Source: Methylobacter sp.
GTDB lineage: Bacteria; Pseudomonadota; Gammaproteobacteria; Methylococcales; Methylomonadaceae
Reading direction: 5' to 3'
Assembly (NCBI GenBank): GCA_030699385.1
Contig: JAUYMY010000007.1
Coordinates: 1 to 64,000, forward strand
DNA: 64,000 nucleotides
The notes beneath the pieces are model-generated. The model was not told the origin of the DNA. It saw nothing but the letters and a program-made list of their open reading frames with translations, and searched no databases. This document shows positions 1 through 8,925 of this stretch, piece by piece (positions within the stretch are counted from its first letter, which is position 1; each line of letters opens with the position of its first letter). The position numbers and the translations under genes are program-made.

Positions 1-88
1 GATCCCATCCCGAACTCGGAAGTGAAACCATTTAGCGCCGATGATAGTGTGGCAGTTTGCCATGCGAAAGTAGGGAATTGCCAAGCTC
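1..88 (+). rRNA. rrf: 5S ribosomal RNA, 3' part
   Basis: The window opens inside a 5S rRNA gene. The stretch 'CCCGAACTCGGAAGTGAAA' and the later 'GCGAAAGTAGGGAATTGCC' are the conserved core and 3' end of bacterial 5S rRNA. The 5' end lies before the window, so an rRNA operon presumably sits upstream. The exact 3' end is estimated by pairing logic and may be off by a few bases. Confidence 0.93.
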
Positions 89-97
89 TTAAATTAA

Positions 98-129
98 AAA
101 CCCAAGCCTCATGCTTGGGTTTTTTTTTG
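98..129 (+). terminator. rRNA operon terminator
   Basis: A hairpin with arms ACCCAAGC and GCTTGGGT around a five-base loop is followed by nine or more T residues. It lies about 10 bases after the 5S rRNA end, as expected for the intrinsic terminator of an rRNA operon. Confidence 0.9.
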
Positions 130-322
130 CCTGTCGTTTCATGCTATCTAAGAGGGTGTCCAAGAATAGGATTACCCACGTAAATAATTCTCTTGTCCCA
201 AGAAAATTTTAAATTTTTCCAAGAACCTATTGTTAAAATTAACGCCTATGTCATGAAGCTTATCGGTTAGTCGCTTCTTTTGACGGGCTTATTGTCGGTT
301 AATTTACGCGTGGATAATCCTG
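130..322. other. Intergenic region after the rRNA operon
   Basis: About 190 bases with no open frame I can support. It separates the rRNA terminator from the 3' end of the convergent Tsx-like gene. No clear second terminator for the minus-strand gene was seen. Confidence 0.5.
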
Positions 323-1180
323 TTAAAATTTCCAAAGCAACAAAGCTTGCGGCAGACTTTCGTCAAAATCTTTAATGCCGTATTTGTTGTGCCAATATTG
401 GTATTCGATACCGATATAAATATGCTCTTGCATCCCCCAAAAATCGCCGACATCCAAGCGTAGTTGCGGTTGCGCCAAAATCTGGCCTACATAGTTGGCG
501 TTTTTTGCGCCAATAAAATCGGCAAAACCCTCTAAACTCCAGTGTGTACCTGCTACAGTGAAGGGCAATTTCCAAACAGGAGTAAGTTGCCAGGACGTGC
601 CGGAAGAGACCGGTTCTAACACATCGTGCCGCAAAAAATCGACGGAAAAGAATTTAAAGCCTGGCAAATTAAACTCGATATTGAAGCCATACAATATGAT
701 GCGGGCACCGCTACGGCTGCTGTTTAGATTTTCGCCTAAATTAACACCACCCGCTAAATTTAAGTCTTTGAAAGGGCCGAAGGCCAAATTTCCCCCGCTC
801 ATTTTGCTAAGACTTAAATAGCTGTAAAGCTCGCCGTACAGATTCACTTGCGAAGGTTCGCCGCTGTCTGAAATCAGCGTATCCATAAAAAAGAAATTGC
901 GCCCCAGCGCCCAACCGTCGGCATGAGTGAGGGTCAAAATGGAACGACTGACATCATTCGGATTGCCGGGTATTTGATAGCCGTTGCCGTGTAAATATTG
1001 AATTTCAGTGCTATGCCAATCGAATATCTTGGCCGCTGCGCTGAGCGGCCAGATGAATAGGAAAGTGCAAAGTAGTAATAGCGTGATGGGAGCGATGCCT
1101 ACATCGCGACTTGTTGTTAATCGCGACGTAGGCGTCGCTCCCACAATAGCGCTTACGGTTGTTTCCTTGGTATCAATCAT
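323..1180 (-). CDS. Tsx-like outer membrane channel protein (DUF5020-type)
   Basis: A 285-residue protein resembling the Tsx/nucleoside-specific channel family: alternating beta-strand pattern, aromatic-rich C-terminus ending 'LLLWKF' (terminal Phe typical of outer membrane barrels) and the strand-like 'IYIGIEYQYWHNKYGI'. A hydrophobic signal segment (ITLLLLCTFLFIWPLSAAA) begins only near residue 32. Residues 13-31 are encoded by an interspersed palindromic repeat (see repeat at 1088-1142), so the N-terminus has apparently been lengthened by insertion. The ATG is preceded by AGGAA and overlaps the stop of the upstream gene (TAATG), supporting this start and a two-gene unit. The substrate is not deducible. 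Confidence 0.75.
   Translation of the reverse strand: MIDTKETTVSAIVGATPTSRLTTSRDVGIAPITLLLLCTFLFIWPLSAAAKIFDWHSTEIQYLHGNGYQIPGNPNDVSRSILTLTHADGWALGRNFFFMDTLISDSGEPSQVNLYGELYSYLSLSKMSGGNLAFGPFKDLNLAGGVNLGENLNSSRSGARIILYGFNIEFNLPGFKFFSVDFLRHDVLEPVSSGTSWQLTPVWKLPFTVAGTHWSLEGFADFIGAKNANYVGQILAQPQLRLDVGDFWGMQEHIYIGIEYQYWHNKYGIKDFDESLPQALLLWKF
1088..1142. repeat. Interspersed palindromic repeat (family C) inside the Tsx-like gene
   Basis: Near-perfect 55-base palindrome: left arm GGGAGCGATGCCTACATCGC and right arm, read on the other strand, GGGAGCGACGCCTACGTCGC, with a short AT-rich loop. It lies in coding sequence between the first 12 or so residues and the hydrophobic signal segment of the Tsx-like protein, and keeps the frame open. 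The form resembles REP or small MITE elements. Confidence 0.8.
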
Positions 1181-1479
1181 TAAAATTCCTGATTATCGGT
1201 GAGTTCAGCAAGCTGACGTAGAATCTGGCGGGCTTCATCATAGCGAAGTTCGTTAATCAACTTGCGTAATTGGGCAAATAAATCGACTTGATTCGCCGCC
1301 AGATACGGTTTGAGTGTGTTCAGTAAGGTTTCAGAAATAAAGTCGCTCTCTTGAAATAAGTCGTTAAGCTCGGCGGCACTGCGTCGCAACGCTTCACTAT
1401 TGCCCTGATTGATAAGTGGTTGATGTAAGGCGCTAATAACGGCCATTGCTTGATTAAAAACGTGTCGGAATGTGCTCAA
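1180..1479 (-). CDS. Small helical protein, possibly HPt-like, unknown function
   Basis: A 99-residue, predicted all-helical soluble protein that I do not recognise with confidence. The C-terminal 'LRKLINELRYDEARQILRQLAE' resembles the last helix pair of Hpt-type modules found at the ends of hybrid histidine kinases, but no phosphorylatable-His motif of that family is obvious. Its stop overlaps the start of the Tsx-like gene (TAATG), so the two are probably co-translated. It could be the surviving tail of a larger signalling protein. Confidence 0.5.
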   Translation of the reverse strand: MSTFRHVFNQAMAVISALHQPLINQGNSEALRRSAAELNDLFQESDFISETLLNTLKPYLAANQVDLFAQLRKLINELRYDEARQILRQLAELTDNQEF

Positions 1480-1654
1480 TGCGCTACCTACGAGTGCATT
1501 TATAGCTTACAGCAACGCCTACGTCGTGACTAGAATCTAATCGATGTATTGAAAAGGCTTTTAGCCTTTGACAGTAAACAAAAAACCGCCGCACCATTCG
1601 AGTGCTCTCATTAGTGTGGTAACATTGCCGCCTTAGACTTTTTTATGTTGCCCA

Positions 1655-2662
1655 ATGACTCATCTCTCCCCTCCCGCCCAATTAATCGACCGCTTCGGCA
1701 GAACCGTTGATTATTTGCGGATTTCCATTACCGACCGCTGTGATTTCCGTTGTTTATATTGCATGGCTGAAGACATGACTTTCTTGCCGCGCGCGCAGAT
1801 TTTGACGCTGGAAGAGATTTATACGCTGGCGCAAGCTTTCGCCGAATTGGGCGTGAAAAAAATCAGGATCACCGGCGGCGAGCCGTTGGTTAGGAAAGGC
1901 GCGTTGGAGTTATTGCAAAACATCGGCGCTATCGACAGCCTGAATGAATTGGTGCTAACGACCAATGGCTCGCAACTTGAGGCCATGGCGGCGGCATTAA
2001 AACAGGCGGGCGTCAAGCGCATCAATATCAGCCTGGATACGCTGGATGCCGACAAGTTTAAGGCGATCACCCGAACCGGCGATTTGCAGCAAGTGCTAAG
2101 AGGCATTCAAGCCAGCAAGGTGGCCGGGTTTGAGCGGATAAAAATCAACGCGGTCATCCTGAAAGACAGAAACCATCTGGAAGTCAATGATCTGGTGCAG
2201 TTTGCGGTTGATAACGGCATCGACATCAGCTTTATCGAGGAAATGCCGTTGGGCGTCGTCGATCAACATAACCGGGCTGACGCCTATTATTCCAGCGATT
2301 TAATCAAGGCTGATTTAGCGGAAAAGTTTACTTTAATCGCCACGCCGGAAAAAACCGGTGGACCGTCAAATTATTTTAAGGTGGAGGGCACACAAACCCG
2401 CGTCGGTTTTATTTCCCCACACAGCGAAAATTTTTGCAGCACCTGCAACCGCGTGCGCCTGACCGTCGAAGGTCGCTTGCTGTTATGTCTGGGCAATGAG
2501 CATTCGGTCGATCTAAAACAAGTTATTCGCGCTAATCCCGGTGATATGACCGTACTGAAACAGGCCATTATCGACGCGATGCTGATTAAGCCGGAAAAAC
2601 ACGAATTTAACATCAACGAGCAGCCGGTCATCTTGCGTTATATGAGCATGACGGGGGGCTGA
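1655..2662 (+). CDS. moaA: GTP 3',8-cyclase MoaA (molybdenum cofactor biosynthesis)
   Basis: Radical-SAM enzyme that converts GTP to 3',8-cyclo-GTP, the first step of molybdopterin synthesis. The N-terminal cluster motif CxxxCxxC is visible as 'CDFRCLYC' (C29, C33, C36), followed by 'RITGGEP'. The C-terminal cluster that binds GTP is 'FCSTCNRVRLTVEGRLLLC'. The protein ends in Gly-Gly (MSMTGG), as MoaA proteins do, and 335 residues is the normal length. It stands alone here; no other moa gene is adjacent. Confidence 0.97.
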   Translation: MTHLSPPAQLIDRFGRTVDYLRISITDRCDFRCLYCMAEDMTFLPRAQILTLEEIYTLAQAFAELGVKKIRITGGEPLVRKGALELLQNIGAIDSLNELVLTTNGSQLEAMAAALKQAGVKRINISLDTLDADKFKAITRTGDLQQVLRGIQASKVAGFERIKINAVILKDRNHLEVNDLVQFAVDNGIDISFIEEMPLGVVDQHNRADAYYSSDLIKADLAEKFTLIATPEKTGGPSNYFKVEGTQTRVGFISPHSENFCSTCNRVRLTVEGRLLLCLGNEHSVDLKQVIRANPGDMTVLKQAIIDAMLIKPEKHEFNINEQPVILRYMSMTGG

Positions 2663-2687
2663 ATTTTAACTATCCTCCCGCCCTTAA

Positions 2688-2853
2688 ATGGAACACGGAT
2701 GACACCGATTAGACTGATCGCCACAGATTTTTTTAACTTAACTCAAGAAGTACGAACACTACCCGTTCAAAGCTAGCTTTGAATTCCCCAGATGTCACAC
2801 CAGCGTAAAAAAATCTGTGTAAACCCGTTTGATCCGTGTCATCCGTGTTCCAT
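2688..2853. repeat. Interspersed inverted repeat (family B), full copy
   Basis: Long imperfect inverted repeat between moaA and rhlE. The left end reads 'ATGGAACACGGATGACACCG' and the right end is its complement ('GATCCGTGTCATCCGTGTTC' then CAT); the inner arms are 'CACAGATTTTTTTAA' and 'AAAAAAATCTGTGTAA'. Related copies occur at 22366, 42204 and 50771 (partial). No coding capacity. Confidence 0.85.
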
Positions 2854-2911
2854 TAGGGTAGTTACAACATAATCCTTTTTATCTATGAACCTTTCACCTG
2901 AGATTTAAACA

Positions 2912-4231
2912 ATGTCTTTCGCCCAACTCGGTTTAACCGAGGAACTCCTTAAAGCCGTAGCCGATCAAGGCTATGTCATACCTACGCCGGTACAACAACA
3001 GGCCATCCCGTTGATTCTTGAAGGCCGCGATGTGCTGGCCGGCGCACAAACCGGCACCGGAAAAACCGCCAGTTTTACCTTACCCTTGTTACAAAAACTG
3101 GCGGAAACCCACGACCCGCACCAAAAACCGCACCGCGTCCGTGCGCTGATTCTGGTGCCTACCCGCGAATTGGCAGCGCAGGTTTATGAAAGCGTCAAAA
3201 CCTACGGCGCACATTTGCCCTTGCATGCGGAACTGGTGGTCGGCGGTGCCAGTATCGGCATCCAGACCCGGCATTTGCGCAGGGGTTGCGACATTGTAGT
3301 GGCGACGCCGGGGCGGATTATCGACCACGTCCAGCAACGCAATATCAACCTGTCCAACGTGGAAATTTTGGTGCTGGATGAGGCGGACAGGATGCTCGAC
3401 ATGGGCTTTTTGCCCGACATTAAACAGCTAATGGCGTTGATTCCGAAAAAACGCCAGAGTCTGTTGTTTTCCGCCACCGTGCCCAATGCAATCAAAGCGC
3501 TGGCGGCGCAGTTGTTAAATAATCCGGTTGAAGTCGAAGTCGCCAAACAAAACGCCACCGCTGATAATGTGTCGGAACGAGTTTACGGCATCGACCGAGA
3601 GTACAAACGCGAATTGCTGTCCTATTTGATCGGCAGCAATAATTGGAAACAAGTGCTGGTTTTTGTGCGCACTAAACACGGCGCAGACCGCTTGGAAAAA
3701 CAGCTAATTGAAGACGGCATCCGCACCGCCGCGCTGCATGGCGACAAGACGCAAGGCGCGCGCAACAAGGCGCTGGAGCAGTTTAAAACTGGCAAGGTTG
3801 CTGTATTGGTTGCCACCGACATTGCCGCGCGTGGTTTGGATATTGACGATTTGCCGCACGTCGTGAATTTCGATGTGCCGCAAGTGCCGGAAGATTATAT
3901 TCACCGCATTGGCCGCACCGGACGCGCTGGTTTAAGCGGTGTGGCCTTGTCACTAGTCTGCCCCGAAGAAGCCTGGATGCTGGCGGAAATTGAGAAATTG
4001 CTCAAACGGCAAATCCCGCGTGTGGCCGACACCGGCTATGAGCCGGTATCGTTGAAAGTGATGGATGCGCCGAAAAAGAACACGCCGAACAAAACCACCG
4101 GCAAAAAAGATATGCGTCACACCAAAAAACCGGTTCGCGGCAAATCAACGGTGCGCGGTGAAAAACAGCCGGACAACAAACGAAGCGATACACGCGGCAA
4201 AGGACGTTCAGGTTCGAGAAGTCGGGATTAA
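2912..4231 (+). CDS. rhlE: DEAD-box ATP-dependent RNA helicase, RhlE type
   Basis: A 439-residue helicase with motifs in order: Q motif ([10 protein letters not shown]), Walker A 'AQTGTGKT' near residue 45, 'PTRELA', 'TPGRI', '[13 protein letters not shown]', 'SAT', then the second RecA lobe with 'ARGLDI' and '[10 protein letters not shown]'. The last 60 or so residues are rich in Lys, Arg and Gly, the basic tail typical of RhlE-like proteins that helps bind RNA. Likely roles are ribosome assembly and RNA turnover. Monocistronic by spacing. Confidence 0.93.
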   Translation: MSFAQLGLTEELLKAVADQGYVIPTPVQQQAIPLILEGRDVLAGAQTGTGKTASFTLPLLQKLAETHDPHQKPHRVRALILVPTRELAAQVYESVKTYGAHLPLHAELVVGGASIGIQTRHLRRGCDIVVATPGRIIDHVQQRNINLSNVEILVLDEADRMLDMGFLPDIKQLMALIPKKRQSLLFSATVPNAIKALAAQLLNNPVEVEVAKQNATADNVSERVYGIDREYKRELLSYLIGSNNWKQVLVFVRTKHGADRLEKQLIEDGIRTAALHGDKTQGARNKALEQFKTGKVAVLVATDIAARGLDIDDLPHVVNFDVPQVPEDYIHRIGRTGRAGLSGVALSLVCPEEAWMLAEIEKLLKRQIPRVADTGYEPVSLKVMDAPKKNTPNKTTGKKDMRHTKKPVRGKSTVRGEKQPDNKRSDTRGKGRSGSRSRD

Positions 4232-4263
4232 ATTATCGCCTGCTGTTTGCAGCTAATCGAATT

Positions 4264-4321
4264 GTCCACGAAAGGCATGAAATTATGCTTATTTTTCGTG
4301 TTTTTTGTGATTTTCGTGGAC
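4264..4321. repeat. Interspersed inverted repeat (family A), copy 1
   Basis: Inverted repeat that starts GTCCACGAAAGGCATGAAA and ends with the complementary TTTTCGTGGAC, between rhlE and truD. The same element recurs at 8826, 17654, 41139 and 48677, with a half copy near 59338. On RNA it would form a long hairpin. Confidence 0.85.
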
Positions 4322-4390
4322 AAAATATTTTTGCCTTCATTCCCTTCATGGCAATGAAATCAAGTACGCTATCCGCATTCATCCAACTTT

Positions 4391-5416
4391 ATGCACAACA
4401 TTGAAATCCCCGTCTGGCCTTATGTTTACGGACAACCTTCCGGTTCCGGCAAAATCCGCAGCTTACCGGAAGATTTTATCGTCAACGAAAACCTGTCTTT
4501 CGAGCCGTCCGGCGTGGGCGAACATGTTTTTTTGCAGATAGAAAAAAAAGGCGAAAACACCGAATTTGTTGCCCGGCAATTGGCCCGGTTTGCCAATGTC
4601 CGGCAGCGCGATGTCAGTTATGCGGGCTTAAAAGACCGTTACGCGGTCACAAGCCAATGGTTTAGCGTTTGGTTGCCGGGCAAGGCCGACCCTGATTGGA
4701 CGGCTTTTGCATCGGACGCCATCAAGGTGTTGCAGGTTGCGCGCCATGCCAGAAAACTCAAGCGCGGCGTGTTATCAGGCAACAGCTTTAAGCTGGTCAT
4801 TCGCGATTGGCAGGGCGATAAAGACAAGACCGTGCAGCAATTGGAGCAGATCAAAGCCCACGGCATCGCCAATTATTTCGGCCCGCAACGCTTCGGCAAC
4901 CAAGGCCAAAACGTCAGCAAGGCGGTGGCGATGTTTGACGGTGCAAAAGCCGGGCGGGAACAGCGCAGCCTTTATTTGTCGGCGGCACGGTCGTATCTGT
5001 TTAACCAGATTTTAGCCGCACGGATCACGCAACATAACTGGAATCAACCGCTTGCCGGTGATATGTATCAATTCGACCTGTCGCACAGTTGTTTCCACTC
5101 GGAACAGCCGGATGCCGAAATCATCCGGCGGCTGGCAACAAAAGAAATCCATCCTACCGGCGTTTTGTGGGGCCTGGGAGAGGCCGATGTATCAGCCGAT
5201 GCGCTGGCTATTGAATTGGCGGTTATCAATGCGCACGGGCAATTGGCTCAAGGCTTGATAGCCAACGGCGTTGATCGTGATCGGCGAGCATTGAGGGTGA
5301 ATGTACAGGATTTGAATTGGCAATTTGTTGATGACACGGTGCTTGAGCTTAGCTTTACGCTCCCGGCAGGAAGCTATGCTACATCAGTGTTGCGGGAAAT
5401 TATCGATAGCCAATAG
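4391..5416 (+). CDS. truD: tRNA pseudouridine(13) synthase TruD
   Basis: Converts U13 of tRNA-Glu to pseudouridine. The family motif 'SYAGLKDRYAVTSQWFSV' is present with the catalytic Asp at about residue 82 (GLKD). The downstream 'GIANYFGPQRFGNQGQN' is another TruD signature. 341 residues matches the bacterial family. It starts with ATG after a short intergenic gap carrying a family A repeat. Confidence 0.96.
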   Translation: MHNIEIPVWPYVYGQPSGSGKIRSLPEDFIVNENLSFEPSGVGEHVFLQIEKKGENTEFVARQLARFANVRQRDVSYAGLKDRYAVTSQWFSVWLPGKADPDWTAFASDAIKVLQVARHARKLKRGVLSGNSFKLVIRDWQGDKDKTVQQLEQIKAHGIANYFGPQRFGNQGQNVSKAVAMFDGAKAGREQRSLYLSAARSYLFNQILAARITQHNWNQPLAGDMYQFDLSHSCFHSEQPDAEIIRRLATKEIHPTGVLWGLGEADVSADALAIELAVINAHGQLAQGLIANGVDRDRRALRVNVQDLNWQFVDDTVLELSFTLPAGSYATSVLREIIDSQ

Positions 5417-5448
5417 CATCAGCGGGGCGAATAAATGTTAGAAAATAA

Positions 5449-5607
5449 GGTTATCCCAAGGCTGAGTTGATCGTCACGATTAGTGTAGGCGTCGCCACCC
5501 AAAATAAAATCATGGACTCTGTTTCGCCTAAAACATTGAGTGATGCCGCAGACAGTGCGCTGTATTTAGCCAAAGACGGCGGCAGGAATCGAGTCTGTTC
5601 GCATTAA
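5449..5607 (+). pseudogene. Remnant of a GGDEF (diguanylate cyclase) domain, C-terminal end
   Basis: Not in the ORF track because it has no proper start. The frame reads 'VTISVGVAT', a gap, then 'DAADSALYLAKDGGRNRV' before a TAA stop. These are the last two conserved blocks of GGDEF domains (the VTxSxGVA strand and the ADxALYxAKxxGRNRV helix). The catalytic GGDEF loop and everything before it are missing, with an in-frame stop just upstream. It is a decayed fragment and should not be functional. Confidence 0.8.
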
Positions 5608-5632
5608 CAAGATGAATAAGTTTGCTAGGAAC

Positions 5633-6955
5633 TTAAGATTTGAAATAGCGGTCGGTTTCTTCTTTCACCACATTGGACAAAATTAACAGGCCTATCAAAT
5701 TCGGTATGGCCATCATGCCGTTCATCAGGTCGGAAAAATTCCAGACAAACTCCAAATTCATCATGGCGCCAATTAACACCACTGCGATAAACAAAATGCG
5801 ATAAACACGAATGACGCGCGCGCCAAACAAATATTCAACCGCTTTTTCGCCGTAATAATTCCAGCCAATCAGCGTGGAATAAGCAAATAGCGCTGTTGCA
5901 AGCGCCACAATCAGTTTACCGGTGACGCCCAAGGTTTCAGCAAAACTGGCGCTGGTTAATTGCCCCGCATCAACACCTTGCGTCCAGGCGTTTGCGGTCA
6001 AAATAACCAACGCCGTTATGGTACAAACCACCAAGGTGTCGATAAAAGTTTGTGTCATGCTGACCAAGGCTTGTTTGACCGGATCATTAGTACGCGCTGC
6101 TGCGGCGGCAATCGGTGCTGAACCTAAACCTGATTCATTGGAAAACACCCCGCGCGCAATACCAAAACGCATGGCGGCCGCGATAGTTGCGCCAGCAAAA
6201 CCGCCGCTAGCCGCTGCCGGCGAAAAAGCATGTTGAAAAATTAATGCGAAGGCATGAGGAATTTCGGCGGCATTGAGCACCAGTACTACCAGTGCCGAGC
6301 CGACATAGCCGATAATCATAAACGGCACCAAAATTGAGGTGAATTTACCAATGGTGCGGATACCGCCCAAAATCACCAAGGCGGTTAATACCATCAATAT
6401 AAGGCCAGTTACCCACGGTGCTATTTGGAATGTGGCCTCGAAAATTTTGGCGGTGGCGTTGGCCTGTGTCATGTTGCCGATACCAAAAGTCGCCAGCGCG
6501 GTGAACAAGGCAAAAAGCCAGCCCAGTTTCGGTAATCCGGCGCCTTTCGCCAGATAATACATAGGGCCGCCACGCATACCGTGTTCGCCTTTTTCGCGGT
6601 ATTTAACCGCCAATACCGCTTCGGCATATTTGGTGACCATGCCTACCAAGCCGGTCATCCACATCCAAAATACCGCGCCCGGCCCGCCCAGCGTAATCGC
6701 CGTGGCAACGCCGACAATATTGCCAATGCCTACGGTGGCGGCAAGTGCTGTCATCAGCGCTGCAAAATGGCTGATATCGCCTGCATGACCATGATCTTTA
6801 TGGAAAATCATCCGCAAAGCCAACGGCAATACCCGAAATTGCAAGCCTTTCAACAACACGGTCAGATAAAGCCCGGTGCCGACCAATAAAGTCAACATCG
6901 GCGGCCCCCAAACCCAACCGGACAGCGTTGCAATCAGTGTTTCAAAAAAATTCAT
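5633..6955 (-). CDS. Sodium:alanine symporter family protein (AGCS)
   Basis: A 440-residue inner-membrane transporter with about ten hydrophobic segments. Diagnostic AGCS stretches are '[20 protein letters not shown]' at the N-terminus, '[20 protein letters not shown]' and '[20 protein letters not shown]'. The family imports alanine or glycine with Na+. The ATG is preceded by a GGAGA ribosome site. It faces the GGDEF remnant and has no operon partner. Confidence 0.93.
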   Translation of the reverse strand: MNFFETLIATLSGWVWGPPMLTLLVGTGLYLTVLLKGLQFRVLPLALRMIFHKDHGHAGDISHFAALMTALAATVGIGNIVGVATAITLGGPGAVFWMWMTGLVGMVTKYAEAVLAVKYREKGEHGMRGGPMYYLAKGAGLPKLGWLFALFTALATFGIGNMTQANATAKIFEATFQIAPWVTGLILMVLTALVILGGIRTIGKFTSILVPFMIIGYVGSALVVLVLNAAEIPHAFALIFQHAFSPAAASGGFAGATIAAAMRFGIARGVFSNESGLGSAPIAAAAARTNDPVKQALVSMTQTFIDTLVVCTITALVILTANAWTQGVDAGQLTSASFAETLGVTGKLIVALATALFAYSTLIGWNYYGEKAVEYLFGARVIRVYRILFIAVVLIGAMMNLEFVWNFSDLMNGMMAIPNLIGLLILSNVVKEETDRYFKS

Positions 6956-7065
6956 GTTTTATCGTCTCCGTTGTTTTTAAAAATAATAGAGGATGTCCCC
7001 TATTAAATTCCCGGTCTAAAAATGGCGGTCGTATTTTGCGTTCGCCCTAAAATGGTCAGGGCAGA

Positions 7066-7383
7066 TTAATCATCCACCCATTGACCTTTAGCCGATCCAT
7101 AAACTCGAACGCCCAGTAATCCACCTGGAAACCAAAGCTGATAGTCGTCTTGGGATAGTGAGTAATGACAAATGTCAGAGCCTTCAACCTTGATGTCTGC
7201 AGGCGAAGCAGGATGGCGTCCATGCTCTTTATGGTAGGCAGCAATCGCCAGCACCACCTCATCGCAGATTTTTTGCCGCTCAGATTGCATAAGCCACATA
7301 GAGGAGGCATTGGCTAAAGCCCAAACAAATAAGCCGCAAAATAACCAAAAAATCGCCTTGCCGACTAATTTAATAGCTTTCAT
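7066..7383 (-). CDS. Conserved hypothetical protein with one N-terminal membrane helix
   Basis: A 105-residue protein with one membrane segment at about residues 10-28 followed by a soluble part. 'ICDEVVLAIAAYHKEHGRHPAS' resembles the N-terminal helix of pilin-like or minor-pseudopilin-like small proteins, but no prepilin peptidase site is visible, so I leave it unassigned. Its ATG overlaps the stop of the upstream 81-residue gene (ATGA), which favours this frame over the overlapping 84-residue ORF in another frame. Confidence 0.55.
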   Translation of the reverse strand: MKAIKLVGKAIFWLFCGLFVWALANASSMWLMQSERQKICDEVVLAIAAYHKEHGRHPASPADIKVEGSDICHYSLSQDDYQLWFPGGLLGVRVYGSAKGQWVDD

Positions 7384-7625
7384 GAGTGAATAGTTGGCTC
7401 ACAATGAAGTTCTATTAACGAATCTATCGATGATTGAATCCATATTGGCGGCTCGGTTTTGCTGATTTCGGTGTCGCCCAGCTTTAATTCCAACGGCCCA
7501 AGCGCCGATGTCCAATTCAATTCGGCGTTGACTTGTTCTAATTGTTCCAAATGCGCCAGCAATTCCAGTAAATCCGTCTGATTAATGTTTTTTTTAAATT
7601 TTCTCATTTTTATAACACGATTCAT
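7380..7625 (-). CDS. Small hypothetical protein
   Basis: An 81-residue protein with a basic N-terminus, a leucine-rich amphipathic helix (DLLELLAHLEQLEQVNAEL) and an acidic C-terminal half. I do not recognise a family. The ATGA overlap with the next gene suggests co-translation. No strong ribosome site is visible for the first Met, and a second Met at residue 7 is possible. Confidence 0.45.
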   Translation of the reverse strand: MNRVIKMRKFKKNINQTDLLELLAHLEQLEQVNAELNWTSALGPLELKLGDTEISKTEPPIWIQSSIDSLIELHCEPTIHS

Positions 7626-7655
7626 TTCCCAATTTTAGGCTTTTTAATCAGTGTG

Positions 7656-8516
7656 TTAATTAATAACCCTGCCAATCAATTCGCCCAATTTAACCGTTTT
7701 GCCCGCTTTAAACTCGGCATCCCATGCGGCTTTATCCTTGCCGAACAGGACAATAATCGTAGACCCCATATTAAACCGGCCCATTTCTTCGCCGACATTC
7801 AACGTGGGCGCATCTTCGCCATAGTGCCAGCTTTGCACATCACTGATGCTCGGCGGTGTGACCACGCCGTGCCAGACGGTTTCCACGCTGGACACGAAGA
7901 TTGCACCGACCAGAATCAAAGCCATTGGACCTATCTCGGTGTCGAAGATGGCGGCAACGCGCTCGTTTCTGGCGAATAATCCGGGTACCGAGTTAACGGT
8001 GGCGCCATTGACGCTGAACAAACGGCCGGGGATATGCACCATTTCCCGCAAGGTGCCGGTTAGCGGCATGTGCAGGCGATGATAATCTTTGGGCGACAGA
8101 TAAATGGTAGTGAATACGCCGTTGTTAAACGGTTCGGCGCGGGCGGCATCGCCGCCTAATAAGTCGGTGGCGCTAAAGCTTTTGCCTTTGGCCTGGAAAA
8201 TGTCGCCGTCGGTAATAGATCCGGCCTGGCTGACGGCGCCATCGGCCGGGCAAACAATCGCGTTTCTTTCCGTGCTGAGCGGTCTAATGCCGGGTTTTAG
8301 TGCGCGGGTGAAAAAATGGTTGAAACTCTTGTAGACATTGATGTCTGGCTCTAACGCTTCAGCCATATTAACGTCGTAATGCCTGATAATCTGCTTGATG
8401 AACAGGTTTTTAAAGGATCTGTTTTCGCAGTGAGTCAATTTACTCATCAACTGCGACAAGGCATGATGCGGCAAAATATATTGGGGCAGGGTGGTCAGGG
8501 CTTCTTTAAAATTCAT
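7656..8516 (-). CDS. psd: Phosphatidylserine decarboxylase proenzyme
   Basis: Makes phosphatidylethanolamine from phosphatidylserine at the inner membrane. The self-cleavage site that creates the pyruvoyl group is visible as 'MGST' with the serine near residue 252 (the usual form is LGST). The conserved 'LSPKDYHRLHMPLTG' block lies mid-protein. 286 residues is the normal size. The start overlaps the stop of the upstream FlhB-like gene by ATGA, so they form one transcription unit. Confidence 0.96.
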   Translation of the reverse strand: MNFKEALTTLPQYILPHHALSQLMSKLTHCENRSFKNLFIKQIIRHYDVNMAEALEPDINVYKSFNHFFTRALKPGIRPLSTERNAIVCPADGAVSQAGSITDGDIFQAKGKSFSATDLLGGDAARAEPFNNGVFTTIYLSPKDYHRLHMPLTGTLREMVHIPGRLFSVNGATVNSVPGLFARNERVAAIFDTEIGPMALILVGAIFVSSVETVWHGVVTPPSISDVQSWHYGEDAPTLNVGEEMGRFNMGSTIIVLFGKDKAAWDAEFKAGKTVKLGELIGRVIN

Positions 8517-8797
8517 GGCTGGTAATTGTTGGGTGTTTTGCCGCTTAGGAAATAGGCAAAGGCGATTATTTCAGCAACGGCAACATAGAGTTCATTGGGG
8601 ATTTCATCGCCTAACGGGATTTGCGCCAAAATCCGTGCCAGTTCCGGCTCGGTTTGCAGCGGTATGCCGTGTTCTTTGGCGATAGCGAGAATTTGTTCGG
8701 CGGTAAGTCCTGTGCCTTTGGCGGTGACCTTGGGCGCGTTCTTGCCGTCGTATTTTAAGGCGACGGCAAGATCGGTGGTGTAATAGGTCTTAGCCAT
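8513..8797 (-). CDS. FlhB-like C-terminal domain protein (EscU/YscU/HrcU family)
   Basis: A 94-residue stand-alone version of the cytoplasmic domain of flagellar export switch FlhB. 'DLAVALKYDGKNAPKVTAKG' aligns with the region after the FlhB autocleavage loop, and 'AKEHGIPLQTEPELARIL' with its helix. The NPTH autocleavage motif is replaced by residues around YYTTD, so it should not self-cleave. Such small FlhB homologues occur with or without a flagellar export apparatus; no flagellar gene is near. Translationally coupled to psd. Confidence 0.85.
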   Translation of the reverse strand: MAKTYYTTDLAVALKYDGKNAPKVTAKGTGLTAEQILAIAKEHGIPLQTEPELARILAQIPLGDEIPNELYVAVAEIIAFAYFLSGKTPNNYQP

Positions 8798-8825
8798 GAT
8801 GGCTTAACTTAGAGAAATTATTTTT

Positions 8826-8892
8826 GTCCACGAAAAGCACGAAAGACACGAAAAAGAATGTGTGTTTCGTGCTTTTTGTGTCTTTCGTGGAC
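8826..8892. repeat. Interspersed inverted repeat (family A), copy 2
   Basis: Starts GTCCACGAAAAGCACGAAAG and ends with the complementary 'TGTCTTTCGTGGAC'; the arms pair over about 25 bases around an ATGTGTG-like centre. It lies between the FlhB-like gene and queF, both on the minus strand. Confidence 0.88.
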
Positions 8893-8925
8893 ATTTCTCT
8901 TGATGGATTCATTGTTGGCAATAAC

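Noticed and set aside
1480-1654. Molybdenum cofactor riboswitch before moaA
   Set aside because: Only a short AAAGGCTTTTAGCCTTT-type hairpin is present; the conserved multi-stem Moco RNA pattern was not found by eye.
5472-5499. Apparent family C repeat 'TCACGATTAGTGTAGGCGTC'
   Set aside because: The similarity is accidental: the bases encode the 'VTISVGVAT' strand of a GGDEF remnant and lack the second arm.
7056-7310. 84-residue minus-strand ORF overlapping the 105-residue gene
   Set aside because: The 105-residue frame has a membrane helix and an ATGA coupling to the upstream gene; this one has neither.
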